Below, in pieces: positions 9,430 through 19,408 of a stretch of 34,522 bases of DNA. Position numbers and translations under genes: made by a program. Positions within the stretch are counted from its first letter, which is position 1. Every line of letters starts with the position of its first letter. Location of the stretch: assembly GCF_012912135.1 (NCBI RefSeq), contig NZ_QMEB01000032.1, positions 1 through 34,522 on the forward strand, given 5' to 3'. Below the pieces are notes generated by a model. The model saw nothing but the letters and a program-made list of their open reading frames with translations. It searched no databases and was not told the origin of the DNA. This stretch comes from Brasilonema bromeliae SPC951 (lineage in GTDB: Bacteria > Cyanobacteriota > Cyanobacteriia > Cyanobacteriales > Nostocaceae).

Positions 9430-10596
9430 ATGTTTGATAATACTCAAACACCACAAGCCGGGGCTATGCCTGCAACCTTTCCTGCTAGCATAAGTCCAGC
9501 AAGACGAGGTAAGCATAAAATTTACATAGGTATGGCACCCGGAGTAGGCAAAACCTACCGGATGCTGGAAGAAGCTCATGCACTCAAAGACGAAGGAATT
9601 GATGTTGTTATTGGGCTTTTAGAAACCCACGGACGCAAAGAAACAGGGCAAAAGGCAAACGGGTTAGAAATAATACCCCGTAAGGAAATTCCTCGCGGTG
9701 GATTAACTCTAACAGAAATGGATACGAATGCGATCATTGCTCGCTCACCTCAGTTAGCATTGATTGATGAATTAGCACATACAAATGTCCCAGGTTCCCT
9801 ACGAGAAAAACGCTACCAAGATGTAGAAGTCATTTTGGCATCAGGTATTGATGTCTACTCCACAATGAATATTCAGCATTTGGAGAGTCTCAATGATTTG
9901 GTAGCGCGAATTACTGGTGTGGTTGTGCGAGAACGGGTTCCTGACCGTATTTTAGAAGAAGCGGATGAGGTGGTAGTAATAGATGTTACACCAGAAACAC
10001 TGCAAGAACGCTTGTTAGAAGGCAAAATCTACGCGCCGCAAAAAATTCAACAATCACTAGATAACTTTTTCCAACGCCGTAACCTGATTGCCTTAAGAGA
10101 GTTAGCACTGCGGGAGGTAGCAGATAACGTTGAGGAAGATGCCGTTGCTTCCACTCCACAAGGTCAATTCTGTAACATTCACGAGCGAGTTTTGGTATGT
10201 GTATCCACTTATCCCAACTCAATCCAATTATTACGTCGGGGAGCGAGAATTGCGAGTTACATGAGTGCTCCTCTATTTACCATATATATTTCTCATCCAG
10301 AGCGCTTCCTGACTAAGGAGGAAAGTTTGCACATCGAAACTTGTGAAAAACTTTGCAAAGAATTTGACGGTACATTCATTCGTACCACTGGCACTGACGT
10401 AGCCAAGGCGATCGCACAAATCGCTGAACAATACCGTATCACTCAAATTGTGATTGGGGCAAGTCAGCGATCACGCTGGCAAATTCTCTTCAAAGGCGCT
10501 TTAACCCATAAATTGCTACGATTACTGAAAAACGTTGATTTACATATTATTTCCGCTGAGAAAAACAATACTCCCACTCGTTCAGCAATTGATTAA
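9430..10596 (+). CDS. kdpD: Short KdpD: N-terminal KdpD sensor domain plus USP-like domain, no histidine kinase
   Basis: 388 aa with GMAPGVGKTYRMLEEAH, ETHGRKET, LIDELAHTNVPGS, a USP-like ERVLVCVSTYPNS region and IVIGASQRSRW. The protein ends before any TM or HisKA region. Confidence 0.92.
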   Translation: MFDNTQTPQAGAMPATFPASISPARRGKHKIYIGMAPGVGKTYRMLEEAHALKDEGIDVVIGLLETHGRKETGQKANGLEIIPRKEIPRGGLTLTEMDTNAIIARSPQLALIDELAHTNVPGSLREKRYQDVEVILASGIDVYSTMNIQHLESLNDLVARITGVVVRERVPDRILEEADEVVVIDVTPETLQERLLEGKIYAPQKIQQSLDNFFQRRNLIALRELALREVADNVEEDAVASTPQGQFCNIHERVLVCVSTYPNSIQLLRRGARIASYMSAPLFTIYISHPERFLTKEESLHIETCEKLCKEFDGTFIRTTGTDVAKAIAQIAEQYRITQIVIGASQRSRWQILFKGALTHKLLRLLKNVDLHIISAEKNNTPTRSAID

Positions 10597-10759
10597 AAAT
10601 AGTAACCACAAATACACAAGGGATATACGCGGATAATTTTGAGATAATTATCTGCGTACCCTCCGGGTTCGGGGGTTCGCAATCGACGGGAACCGCCAAG
10701 ACTGCGACCCCCTCACCGCTCAGAGGGCGTCTACAACAACATCAGCGGTTTAAAATCAA

Positions 10760-11917
10760 ATGACTCGTGTAATTGGTTTAATAAGTGGCACGTCTGTAGA
10801 TGGTATAGACGCCGCCTTGGTAGATATTTCTGGTACAGACTTGGATATCAAAATTGAGTTAGTGGCTGGTGCAACATATCCTTATCCAGCAGATTTGAGA
10901 GAACGCATTCTAGCAGTTTGTGCTGGTGTTGCGATTTCGATGGCAGAGTTGGCAGAATTGGATGATGCGATCGCTTGTACTTTTGCTCAAGCTGCACAAA
11001 ATATTCAAATTGGTCACCACAAGCCCACTCTAATTGGTTCTCATGGTCAAACAGTATATCATAAACCACCATCACAACCTATCACACCAATCGGGTATAG
11101 CTTGCAACTTGGGCGTGGTGAATCAATTGCCAATCAAACAGGTATAACAACGATTTCTAACTTTCGTGTAGCGGATATTGCTGCTGCTGGTCATGGTGCG
11201 CCCCTTGTACCACGTATCGATGCGGCTTTGCTCAGTCATCCTCAAGAAGAACGTTGTATTCAAAATATTGGTGGCATTGGTAATGTTACTTATATACCAG
11301 TCCGTCGTGACAACTGGCTAGAAAAAATTCGCGCCTGGGACACAGGACCAGGAAATAGTCTTTTGGATCTGGCGGTGGAGCATTTAACGGATGGTGCGAA
11401 AACTTATGATGAAAATGGTTCTTGGGCAGCGAGTGGTACTCCCTGTTCTCCCTTAGTAGAGCACTGGCTAAGCCTTGACTACTTTCATCTACCACCACCC
11501 AAATCCACAGGTCGAGAATTATTTGGTGTTGATTACCTGCATCAATGTTTACAAGACGCCGAAGCCTACCAACTCAGTCCAGCCGACTTACTGGCGACGC
11601 TTACGGAACTCACCGCAGCTTCAATTGTTCATAGTTACCGGACTTTTTTACCGCAAATGCCGCAGCGAGTGCTTTTGTGTGGCGGAGGTAGTCGCAATCT
11701 CTATCTCAAGCGTCGGTTACAGGTACTATTGGAACCTGTGCCAGTTGTTACCACAGATGAAGTTGGTTTGAGTGCTGATTTTAAAGAAGCAATAGCCTTT
11801 GCAGTTTTGGCATACTGGCGATCTATGGGTACTCCTGGTAACTTACCAACAGCAACCGGAGCGCGTCAAGAAGTACTGCTGGGTCAAATTCACTCACCGT
11901 TGGTTGTGAGCGCCTAA
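10760..11917 (+). CDS. anmK: Anhydro-N-acetylmuramic acid kinase
   Basis: 385 aa. [55 protein letters not shown]. Confidence 0.95.
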   Translation: MTRVIGLISGTSVDGIDAALVDISGTDLDIKIELVAGATYPYPADLRERILAVCAGVAISMAELAELDDAIACTFAQAAQNIQIGHHKPTLIGSHGQTVYHKPPSQPITPIGYSLQLGRGESIANQTGITTISNFRVADIAAAGHGAPLVPRIDAALLSHPQEERCIQNIGGIGNVTYIPVRRDNWLEKIRAWDTGPGNSLLDLAVEHLTDGAKTYDENGSWAASGTPCSPLVEHWLSLDYFHLPPPKSTGRELFGVDYLHQCLQDAEAYQLSPADLLATLTELTAASIVHSYRTFLPQMPQRVLLCGGGSRNLYLKRRLQVLLEPVPVVTTDEVGLSADFKEAIAFAVLAYWRSMGTPGNLPTATGARQEVLLGQIHSPLVVSA

Positions 11918-11945
11918 GGGACGCGATTACACGCCCTTCTTAAAA

Positions 11946-12036
11946 CAGTTATCAGTTATCAGTTATCAGTTATCAAGTTAAGAGGGGTCAAGAAATCGCT
12001 TCCTCTGTTTACTGTTCACTGTTCACTGTTCACTGT
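11946..12036 (+). repeat. Composite heptamer array: (TTATCAG)n then (TGTTCAC)n
   Basis: cagttatcagttatcagttatcagttatca ... gtttactgttcactgttcactgttcactgta. Confidence 0.8.
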
Positions 12037-12144
12037 ATTTGTAGCCCTTCTGACTGTATTCCAATACAGTCGAAGTGAAAAAACACTAAGCTGTATATAT
12101 GGCATAAAAACTCTGCTGACTAACTACCTGTAACTTAACTGATT

Positions 12145-13599
12145 ATGTTTGAAGCATTAGCTGACCGTTTAGAAGGTGCCTGGAAGAAACTCCGGGGTCA
12201 GGACAAAATCTCCCAATCGAATATTCAAGACGCTTTGCGCGAAGTGCGTCGTGCGCTGTTAGAAGCGGATGTTAATCTTCAGGTAGTTAAAGATTTTGTC
12301 ACCGAAGTTGAAACCAAGGCGCTGGGAGCGGAAGTCATTGCTGGCGTCCGACCTGACCAACAGTTCATCAAGATTGTCCACGATGAACTAGTGCAGGTGA
12401 TGGGGGAAGAGAATGTTCCTTTAGCACAAGCTGATCACTCTCCCACAGTTGTTCTGATGGCAGGGTTGCAGGGTACTGGGAAAACGACTGCTACTGCCAA
12501 GTTAGCCTTGCATCTACGTAAATTAGAACGCAGCTGCTTAATGGTGGCGACGGACGTGTATCGTCCAGCGGCTATTGACCAATTGATCACACTAGGTAAG
12601 CAAATTGACGTGCCAGTGTTTGAACTCGGATCTGATGCTGATCCAGTTGAGATTGCACGGCAGGGCGTGGAACGCGCCAAAGCAGAAGGGGTTGACACAG
12701 TTATTATTGATACTGCTGGTCGGTTACAAATTGACCAAGACATGATGGCGGAGTTAGCCCAGATCAAAAAAACTGTCCAACCCGATGAAACTCTTTTGGT
12801 GGTAGACTCCATGACGGGTCAAGAAGCCGCCAATCTCACCCGTACTTTCCACGAAAAAATTGGGATTACGGGTGCAATTCTTACCAAGTTGGATGGTGAT
12901 AGCCGGGGTGGGGCAGCACTTTCTGTGCGGCATATCTCAGGAGCACCCATTAAGTTTGTCGGTGTGGGTGAAAAGGTTGAAGCTTTACAACCGTTTTATC
13001 CTGACCGTATGGCATCGCGCATTTTGGGCATGGGCGATGTTCTGACCTTGGTAGAAAAGGCTCAAGAAGAAATTGACCTTGCTGATGCTGAGAAAATGCA
13101 GGAGAAAATCCTGTCAGCGAACTTCGACTTTACCGATTTTCTCAAGCAAATGCGCCTACTCAAGAACATGGGTTCACTGGGTGGTATAATTAAGCTCATC
13201 CCTGGGATGAACAAGCTAACAGATGACCAACTTAAGCACGGAGAAACCCAGCTTAAGCGCTGTGAAGCGATGATTAATTCCATGACGCGTCAAGAGCGCC
13301 AGAACCCCGATTTGTTGGCAAGTTCTCCTAGTAGACGGCGACGCATTGCGAATGGAGCGGGTTATAAAGAGACAGACGTTAGTAAACTGGTCAGTGACTT
13401 CCAAAGAATGCGCAATATGATGCAGCAAATGGGTCAAGGGCAGTTCGCTGGTATGCCAGGAATGTTTGGTGGAATGGGTGGTCCGGCTGCTGCTGGTAAC
13501 AGTCCAGCTGCCCCTGGTTGGCGGGGTTACAATAGCGGCGCTGGCTCGAAAAAGAAGCCGAAGAAAGACAAAAAGAAGAAAGGCTTCGGTACGCTTTAG
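12145..13599 (+). CDS. ffh: Signal recognition particle protein Ffh
   Basis: 484 aa. MFEALADRLEGAWKKLRGQ, GLQGTGKTTATAKLA, DTAGRLQ, and a Met-rich C-terminal M domain. Confidence 0.98.
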   Translation: MFEALADRLEGAWKKLRGQDKISQSNIQDALREVRRALLEADVNLQVVKDFVTEVETKALGAEVIAGVRPDQQFIKIVHDELVQVMGEENVPLAQADHSPTVVLMAGLQGTGKTTATAKLALHLRKLERSCLMVATDVYRPAAIDQLITLGKQIDVPVFELGSDADPVEIARQGVERAKAEGVDTVIIDTAGRLQIDQDMMAELAQIKKTVQPDETLLVVDSMTGQEAANLTRTFHEKIGITGAILTKLDGDSRGGAALSVRHISGAPIKFVGVGEKVEALQPFYPDRMASRILGMGDVLTLVEKAQEEIDLADAEKMQEKILSANFDFTDFLKQMRLLKNMGSLGGIIKLIPGMNKLTDDQLKHGETQLKRCEAMINSMTRQERQNPDLLASSPSRRRRIANGAGYKETDVSKLVSDFQRMRNMMQQMGQGQFAGMPGMFGGMGGPAAAGNSPAAPGWRGYNSGAGSKKKPKKDKKKKGFGTL

Positions 13600-13838
13600 C
13601 CACTCATGAGTGGTTAGCCGCAATTCACAAATAACAAACAGCTACTAACACCTAAGACTTGGCAAATGCTAAAATAGGCATTTTAGCACCAGAAGTAAAA
13701 CTGCCTACCCAAGGGGACAGCTTTCAACAGGAATAACATTGCCTTTGGAACTGTCTTCAGGAAACTTCACGCTCACCTAACTTGCCAATAAACTAACTGC
13801 AAACAGATTCCTAAAAACAGGAGAATGATTTCTTAACC

Positions 13839-14099
13839 ATGATTAAACTGCGCCTGAAGCGATACGGTAAGAAGGGAGAACCAAGTTACCGCATAATCGC
13901 AATCAACAACCTCGCTCGCCGCGATGGTCGTCCGTTGGAAGAACTGGGTTTTTATAACCCCAGAACTGATGAAGTACGACTGGATGTTCCCGGAATCGTC
14001 AAGCGACTACAACAAGGCGCTCAACCGACTGATACCGTACGTCACATCCTGCAAAAAGCCAATGTCTTTGAACAGGTCAGTGGAAAAGCCTCAACATAA
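13839..14099 (+). CDS. rpsP: 30S ribosomal protein S16
   Basis: 86 aa. [43 protein letters not shown]. Confidence 0.97.
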   Translation: MIKLRLKRYGKKGEPSYRIIAINNLARRDGRPLEELGFYNPRTDEVRLDVPGIVKRLQQGAQPTDTVRHILQKANVFEQVSGKAST

Positions 14100-14493
14100 A
14101 ATCGGAACAAAATCCCCCACAACCAGTCCAGACTACGTTGGACTGGTACGGTTTCTGATGCAACCGTTTTTAGATTCTCCTGAGTCTTTAAGCATCGATT
14201 GTGAAATGTCTAACACCCTCAACCGTGCTTGGATTCGCATTGCCTTTGAAAGCTTAGATAAGGGAAAAGTATTTGGTCGAGGTGGACGTAATATTCAAGC
14301 GATTCGCACTGTGATTACTGCAGCAGCTCAAACAGCTGGACACTCAGTATACCTGGACATCTATGGCAGCAGTGCTGGTAATCGGGATGACTCATCTTTT
14401 GAAGAAGACAGGGAAGAACGATTACCGCCACCAAAACCCAGAGAAAAACGTGGAAACGAACATAAACCTATTGCTAGAATACGCTCCCACTAG
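14062..14493 (+). CDS. KH-domain RNA-binding protein (KhpA-like)
   Basis: [32 protein letters not shown] is a GxxG KH motif. The in-frame ATG at 14062 (or GTG at 14080) overlaps the rpsP end. The ORF track start at 13924 lies deep inside rpsP and is unlikely. Confidence 0.8.
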   Translation: MSLNRSVEKPQHKIGTKSPTTSPDYVGLVRFLMQPFLDSPESLSIDCEMSNTLNRAWIRIAFESLDKGKVFGRGGRNIQAIRTVITAAAQTAGHSVYLDIYGSSAGNRDDSSFEEDREERLPPPKPREKRGNEHKPIARIRSH

Positions 14494-14886
14494 ATTTCAC
14501 ACAAAGTCCGTAACAAAAGGTTAAAAGGTGAATACCAGCACTCAGTAACTAGTCAACCGCAGCTTTTATCGACTTAGGAAATTCAAGTCAAAGTTTGTAC
14601 CGAAGTGCGATCATAGTAGAAAAGCTAGCATTTCAAAAAAAACCCGGTTAGCAATAGCTTGGTTTGGCACAGTTGCAAGCTTCATTTGATTCGGTCTACC
14701 CCAAAGCGTCAAAGGTGTTGTGTAAGCGCCGAGCATGATTGCTACCATCTTACGCCTACTCGGTTGAGTCTAGCACTCGTAAACTAAGTAAAGCGCTCAC
14801 ACCATAAGTCAGAAAATAAAAAGCAGCGGTTGACTACGTTTTTAGATGATACTTAGAGAATCTCTGTAAGGAGGTGAAACCAGGGA

Positions 14887-15063
14887 GTGGCTGAAGTCCG
14901 TTTGGGTGAAGATGAGTCAATTGACTCAGCATTAAGGCGTTTTAAAAAGAAAATTCAAAAAGCCGGAATTTTATCCGAGGTCAAGCGCCGAGAAAGATAC
15001 GAAAAACCCAGTCTGCGCCGTAAGCGCAAAGCGGAAGCCGCACGCAAAGGTGGTCGCTTCTAA
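14887..15063 (+). CDS. rpsU: 30S ribosomal protein S21 (not in the supplied ORF track)
   Basis: GTG start with upstream AAGGAGGTGAA. Translates to [58 protein letters not shown]. Confidence 0.95.
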   Translation: MAEVRLGEDESIDSALRRFKKKIQKAGILSEVKRRERYEKPSLRRKRKAEAARKGGRF

Positions 15064-15309
15064 ATCAAAGTCATATCTTTGATGATGGCGGTTAACCAAT
15101 GCCAGCTAGCTATTTACGTTAAGGTTTGAAAGTTGTTGTAGAGCAAACTCAGGGAAAGTAGAGCAGCGATTTTACCTGCCTCTACTTTTCCTAACCAAGT
15201 CCGATTTCAACGCCAATGTTCTTAACATCAACTAAACAACAAAATTGTTTGAATTGTTTAGTTCAATTAAAGTCTGTGAAGTCTTTTCCTAATTTTGAAT
15301 TCTGAATTT

Positions 15310-16266
15310 ATGATGTCAGGTGCCTTAACGATTGAACTGCCGAATCTTCCAAGTGCGATCGCACTAGCAGGAGAGGGGGAAGAAAATCTCAAAACTTTGG
15401 CACAACAAACAGGAGCCAATATAGTTCTGCGGGGACAAGAACTGTATATTTCTGGCACAGAAAAGCAAGTGGATTTGGCGAGTCGATTAGTGCGATCGCT
15501 TGAAGACCTTTGGGGCAAAGGCAACAATATTTCTAGTACAGATATATTAACAGCTCGCCAAGCCTTGGACACTCATCGTGAAGGGGAACTGCTAGATTTA
15601 CAGCGGGACATCATTGCTAGAACGCGTAAAAGTGAGGAAGTCCGCGCCAAAACCTTCCGACAACGACAGTATATCGAAGCACTACGCAAACGGGATTTAA
15701 CTTTTTGCACTGGTCCAGCCGGTACTGGTAAGACTTTCCTCGCAGTCGTCGTCGCTGTACAAGCACTTCTGGCGAACCAATTTGAACGGCTGATTCTCAC
15801 TCGTCCTGCTGTCGAAGCTGGCGAAAGACTTGGTTTTTTACCAGGAGATTTGCAGCAGAAAGTGAATCCCTATTTGCGTCCACTCTACGATGCTATCAAC
15901 GAATTTATTGATCCAGAAAAAGTTCCATCACTGATGGAAAGAGGCGTCATTGAAGTTGCTCCTTTAGCGTATATGCGGGGACGGACTCTCAACAACGCTT
16001 TTGTCATTGTTGATGAAGCTCAAAACACCACACCAGCTCAAATGAAAATGGTTTTGACTCGTTTGGGTTTCCGTTCCCGTATGGTGATTACAGGTGACAT
16101 CACACAAACCGACTTACCAACCAACCAACAATCTGGATTAACGGTAGCTATACAAATTTTAAAACACGTAGAAGGCATAGCTTTTTGCGAATTCTCTCAA
16201 AAAGATGTTGTGCGCCATCCTCTTGTTCAGCGTATAGTCGCTGCATACGAACAACATGAAAAATAG
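15310..16266 (+). CDS. phoH: PhoH-like ATPase
   Basis: FCTGPAGTGKTFLAVVVAVQAL, TRPAVEAGERLGFLPGD, FVIVDEAQNTTPAQMKMVLTRLG, GDITQTDLP. Confidence 0.95.
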   Translation: MMSGALTIELPNLPSAIALAGEGEENLKTLAQQTGANIVLRGQELYISGTEKQVDLASRLVRSLEDLWGKGNNISSTDILTARQALDTHREGELLDLQRDIIARTRKSEEVRAKTFRQRQYIEALRKRDLTFCTGPAGTGKTFLAVVVAVQALLANQFERLILTRPAVEAGERLGFLPGDLQQKVNPYLRPLYDAINEFIDPEKVPSLMERGVIEVAPLAYMRGRTLNNAFVIVDEAQNTTPAQMKMVLTRLGFRSRMVITGDITQTDLPTNQQSGLTVAIQILKHVEGIAFCEFSQKDVVRHPLVQRIVAAYEQHEK

Positions 16267-16281
16267 TCCCGAGTCATGAAA

Positions 16282-16318
16282 AAATGACAAATGACAAATG
16301 ACTAATGACACATGACTA
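16282..16318 (+). repeat. (AAATGAC)n heptamer array spanning the phoH-downstream gene junction
   Basis: aaatgacaaatgacaaatgactaatgacacatgacta. Confidence 0.8.
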
Positions 16319-16716
16319 AAACACTAAAAGAATTTTTGGAAGCTTGTGAAACTCTGGGAACACTGCGTCTGATTGTCACAAGCAGTGCTGCTGTTTTGGA
16401 AGCACGCGGTAGAGTGGAAAAGCTGTTTTATGCAGAACTCCCAAAAGGTAAGTACGCGAACATGCACACTGAAGGTTTTGAATTTCACTTGAATATGGAT
16501 AAAATTACGCAGGTGAAATTTGAAACGGGTGAAGCGAAGCGAGGTAACTTTACCACCTATGCCATTCGGTTTTTGGATGACAAACAAGAGCCAGCTTTGA
16601 GTTTGTTTCTACAATGGGGTAAACCAGGAGAATACGAACCTGGACAAGTGGAGGCTTGGCAGACTTTACGGGAGCAATATGGAGAACTCTGGGAACCTGC
16701 ACCAGCAGAGATTTGA
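16312..16716 (+). CDS. Putative ChuX/HutX-like heme-utilisation family protein
   Basis: 134 aa single-domain protein. The family assignment is by overall resemblance only (HLNMDKITQVKFE..., LSLFLQWGKPGEYEPGQVEAWQTLREQYG). Confidence 0.45.
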   Translation: MTKTLKEFLEACETLGTLRLIVTSSAAVLEARGRVEKLFYAELPKGKYANMHTEGFEFHLNMDKITQVKFETGEAKRGNFTTYAIRFLDDKQEPALSLFLQWGKPGEYEPGQVEAWQTLREQYGELWEPAPAEI

Positions 16717-16745
16717 TGAGAATTAACTCATCCCACGGTTATGTT

Positions 16746-16783
16746 AAACCCCGCAGGGTTTCAACCAAAGACTTGCGGGGTTT
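16746..16783 (+). terminator. Possible intrinsic terminator / hairpin after the HutX-like gene
   Basis: AAACCCCGCA ... TGCGGGGTTT forms a 10-bp perfect stem. There is no long U tract. Confidence 0.45.
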
Positions 16784-16820
16784 GCCATTTACGACTCCTT
16801 AATTGACAAGTGTCTTATGT

Positions 16821-17330
16821 TTAAGCTATAATAGAAAACTGCATAACATCATGATTACTACCACGCAAAACAGACTCAATTTGTTTTCCGTGCAAGCGCT
16901 TCTTCAAAAAAGCTTCTAAAAAGCCTTGAATAACGCCTAAAGTATAGCTGCAGTTTCGTAATGATCCCTCTGCTTCACCAGCAGAACAAAAAGTTTCTTT
17001 GGCATAGACTTTGTAAATGTCTCCTTCTAGTTCTATCTTGTCGATCAGGCACAAGCGAGTTCCCTCTTTGCCCAGAACCAAATTAATCTTGTATTGGATT
17101 TGTTCAAGAGACAATATTGCTTCATTGCCAACTAAATTTAAGTCTCTAGCCAAATTTTTGCCTTGATTGCGACCAGCAGATATCATTGCGATACCAGCGG
17201 TTTTGTCACCTAAAGTTTCTTCGATACCAACAAGAATTGCTTTCAAAAAGATTATACTGCTAAAATCACCAAGTTCTGGACGCAAATGCCCCATTTTATG
17301 ACTTATAAAAGTCTGTTCACTTGATATCAT
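16821..17330 (-). CDS. V4R/hydrocarbon-binding-like protein, paralog 1
   Basis: 169 aa. LRPELGDFSSIIFLKAILVGIEETLGDKTAGIAM...ETFCSAGEAEGSLRNCSYTLGVIQGFLEAFLKKRLHGKQIESVLRG. Homologous to the products at 18401 and 21934. Confidence 0.6.
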   Translation of the reverse strand: MISSEQTFISHKMGHLRPELGDFSSIIFLKAILVGIEETLGDKTAGIAMISAGRNQGKNLARDLNLVGNEAILSLEQIQYKINLVLGKEGTRLCLIDKIELEGDIYKVYAKETFCSAGEAEGSLRNCSYTLGVIQGFLEAFLKKRLHGKQIESVLRGSNHDVMQFSIIA

Positions 17331-17608
17331 CTTTTCCTTTCCTTTGTCTGTTGAGTTTATCTAGAATTCGTTTTACGGTAGAAATTAGTCTTAAGTTTCC
17401 CTGTAATTATTGTCAGAGTTTTGTCATATCTAACTCAGTTTGTCTGGTTTTTTCCCTGAAAATATAGCGTTTACCGGTTTCAGCTATCGAATGATGGTAA
17501 GTGTAATCCCATCACTCTATTTTTGTCATAGTTTAAGTTGCATTTGGTGTTTGAATTTTGCATTTCCATGCAAAATTTCAAATCTACAATCCATGCATTG
17601 GTTGACCT

Positions 17609-17986
17609 TTAACCCAATAGGGATGTTATTTTAGCAACAGCCCGTTTGATTTCTAGAAACAATAAGCCTTGCTTGACAGAGGCATGAGCGAGAACCAATA
17701 AAATTGCATCACCACAGCTAACCAACACGCCATAGCCTTTCTCACCTTCAACGAAGATACGATCAATATTACCGCGAACGAGTTCGTGTCCTATTTGTTC
17801 GCTCAACGAGAGCATAGATGCAGATATGGCAGCAGTGCGCCCTTCATTCATTCCTGGTGGTAACACAGAAGCCAAAGCTAAGCCATCAGGAGTTGCCAAG
17901 ATTGCACCCTGAACCCCTGTGCTGTTTGAGACAAAATTTTGCAGCTCGTCTTGTAGCATGGAAACGTGAATCCTAACTCTTTCCAT
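17609..17986 (-). CDS. Roadblock/LC7 domain protein (MglB-like), paralog 1
   Basis: 125 aa. LQNFVSNSTGVQGAILATPDGLALASVLPPG...AISASMLSLSEQIGHEL...IFVEGEKGYGVLVSCGDAILLVLA. Confidence 0.85.
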   Translation of the reverse strand: MERVRIHVSMLQDELQNFVSNSTGVQGAILATPDGLALASVLPPGMNEGRTAAISASMLSLSEQIGHELVRGNIDRIFVEGEKGYGVLVSCGDAILLVLAHASVKQGLLFLEIKRAVAKITSLLG

Positions 17987-18400
17987 TGTGAGTGAGGGTG
18001 TTTTAGTACTTTTTACAGATGTCGCTATTATAGTAAATCGCTATACCTACAATAGTATTAATTAAGTAGGCGTCATGAACTGCGTACACCAGCACGCATG
18101 AAAAATTTTCTCATCTCCCCCTGCTCAAAGCTCCCTGCTCCCTTGCTTTTTCGAGTCAGATGGGTGTAAATAAACAGAACTATATTGCAATCGGCAAAGG
18201 GGCAGGGAAAAGGGGAAAACCTTTAACCTTTTCTCTTTGCGCTGACAAAACGTTATATACTTCGCTAAAATTAGTGCCAACCTACTCGGAGATCATTTAT
18301 AAAGTAAATCTTATCTGAGGAGGGTTTTCCTCCGGGAGAAACTGTCCCTCCTATTGTAGCACAAGCGCTTGAAAAAAAATTTTGTGAGTCTTCTTAGCTC

Positions 18401-18946
18401 TCACAAAAAAGTAAACTTAAAGACATCGTAATCACCACCACGAAGCACTGATTCCGTGTGTTTACCTTGCAAGCGCTTACCGAGAACTTGCTCTATAAAT
18501 CCCCAAACAACACCGAGCGTGTAAGTACATTTACGCTCGGAACCTTGAGGCTCGCCCGCTGAACAAAAGGTTTCTGAAGTGTAAACATGAATAACATCGT
18601 CTTCTCTTATGACGTTATTAATGATGCACAAGCAAGTTCCGTCTTTACCTAAAGCTGTTTCGAGTTTGTAGCCAATATCCTCAAAGGAGCAGGATGATCC
18701 TGAGAAACATAATTCTTGTGCAAGATCTTTGCCGCGATGACGCCCAGCTGTAGTCAAGGCGATCGCAGCTGCCTTTTCACCTAAAGCTTTTTCTATTCCG
18801 GTAACTGCCGACTTAAAACAGATAATACTATTGAAGTCTCCAAGAATTGGACGTAGCTTTGCCTCTGATTTTACTAGAGCTTTGTCCTCATCTGGCAGCC
18901 CAACACGTCTTTCCGCTAAAGACAAGGCTTGTGGTTGTAAAGTCAT
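18401..18946 (-). CDS. V4R/hydrocarbon-binding-like protein, paralog 2
   Basis: 181 aa. LRPILGDFNSIICFKSAVTGIEKALGEKAAAIAL...ETFCSAGEPQGSERKCTYTLGVVWGFIEQVLGKRLQGKHTESVLRGGDYDVFKF. Confidence 0.6.
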   Translation of the reverse strand: MTLQPQALSLAERRVGLPDEDKALVKSEAKLRPILGDFNSIICFKSAVTGIEKALGEKAAAIALTTAGRHRGKDLAQELCFSGSSCSFEDIGYKLETALGKDGTCLCIINNVIREDDVIHVYTSETFCSAGEPQGSERKCTYTLGVVWGFIEQVLGKRLQGKHTESVLRGGDYDVFKFTFL

Positions 18947-19408
18947 GTGATAGTTCTCCTAGTATCAACAAAAACCAGATTTCATCAAAAGAGCGCGTCT
19001 AGTCTAATTTGTTGGCTAAAAATTAATCGGTTGATGAGTCTGTTTTCCTTCTTCCTTGTGCCTCTGCACTCCTGCACCCTTGCAACTTCAATCCAACATT
19101 TTAGTGTGGACGCAGTACTACTCAATGTCTTTCTATATTTATAGTTAGGTAATTACTGATAATCCCAAAAAATACATATAATTGATACAAGTATTTATTA
19201 CTTAATATATTCCTAATAAATATTTACAATAAAATTAACAAAAAGTTGAAATATAAAGGTTTATTATCTATCCTGTAGATAAAAACCGACAGGCTGGTTT
19301 TAAGCGAGTCATAAAGTCCAAAAAAATTCTAGTTCACTTGAGCTTGCAGTGGTCTAGCTTGCTATGCTCACCACTTCCGACCTCTACCATTACTCCTCAG
19401 TGGCGCTG

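Noticed and set aside
11946-12036. Could the heptamer arrays be a CRISPR?
   Set aside because: The units are 7 bp and contiguous, without spacers, and no cas genes are present. They are tandem heptamer repeats, not CRISPR.
13600-13613. Palindrome CCACTCATGAGTGG just after ffh
   Set aside because: Only 14 bp, without a U tract. Too weak to call a terminator or a binding site.
14494-14886. tRNA or other structured RNA in the rpsU leader
   Set aside because: No cloverleaf, TpsiC-box-like GGTTCGAATCC or known small RNA signature was found by eye.
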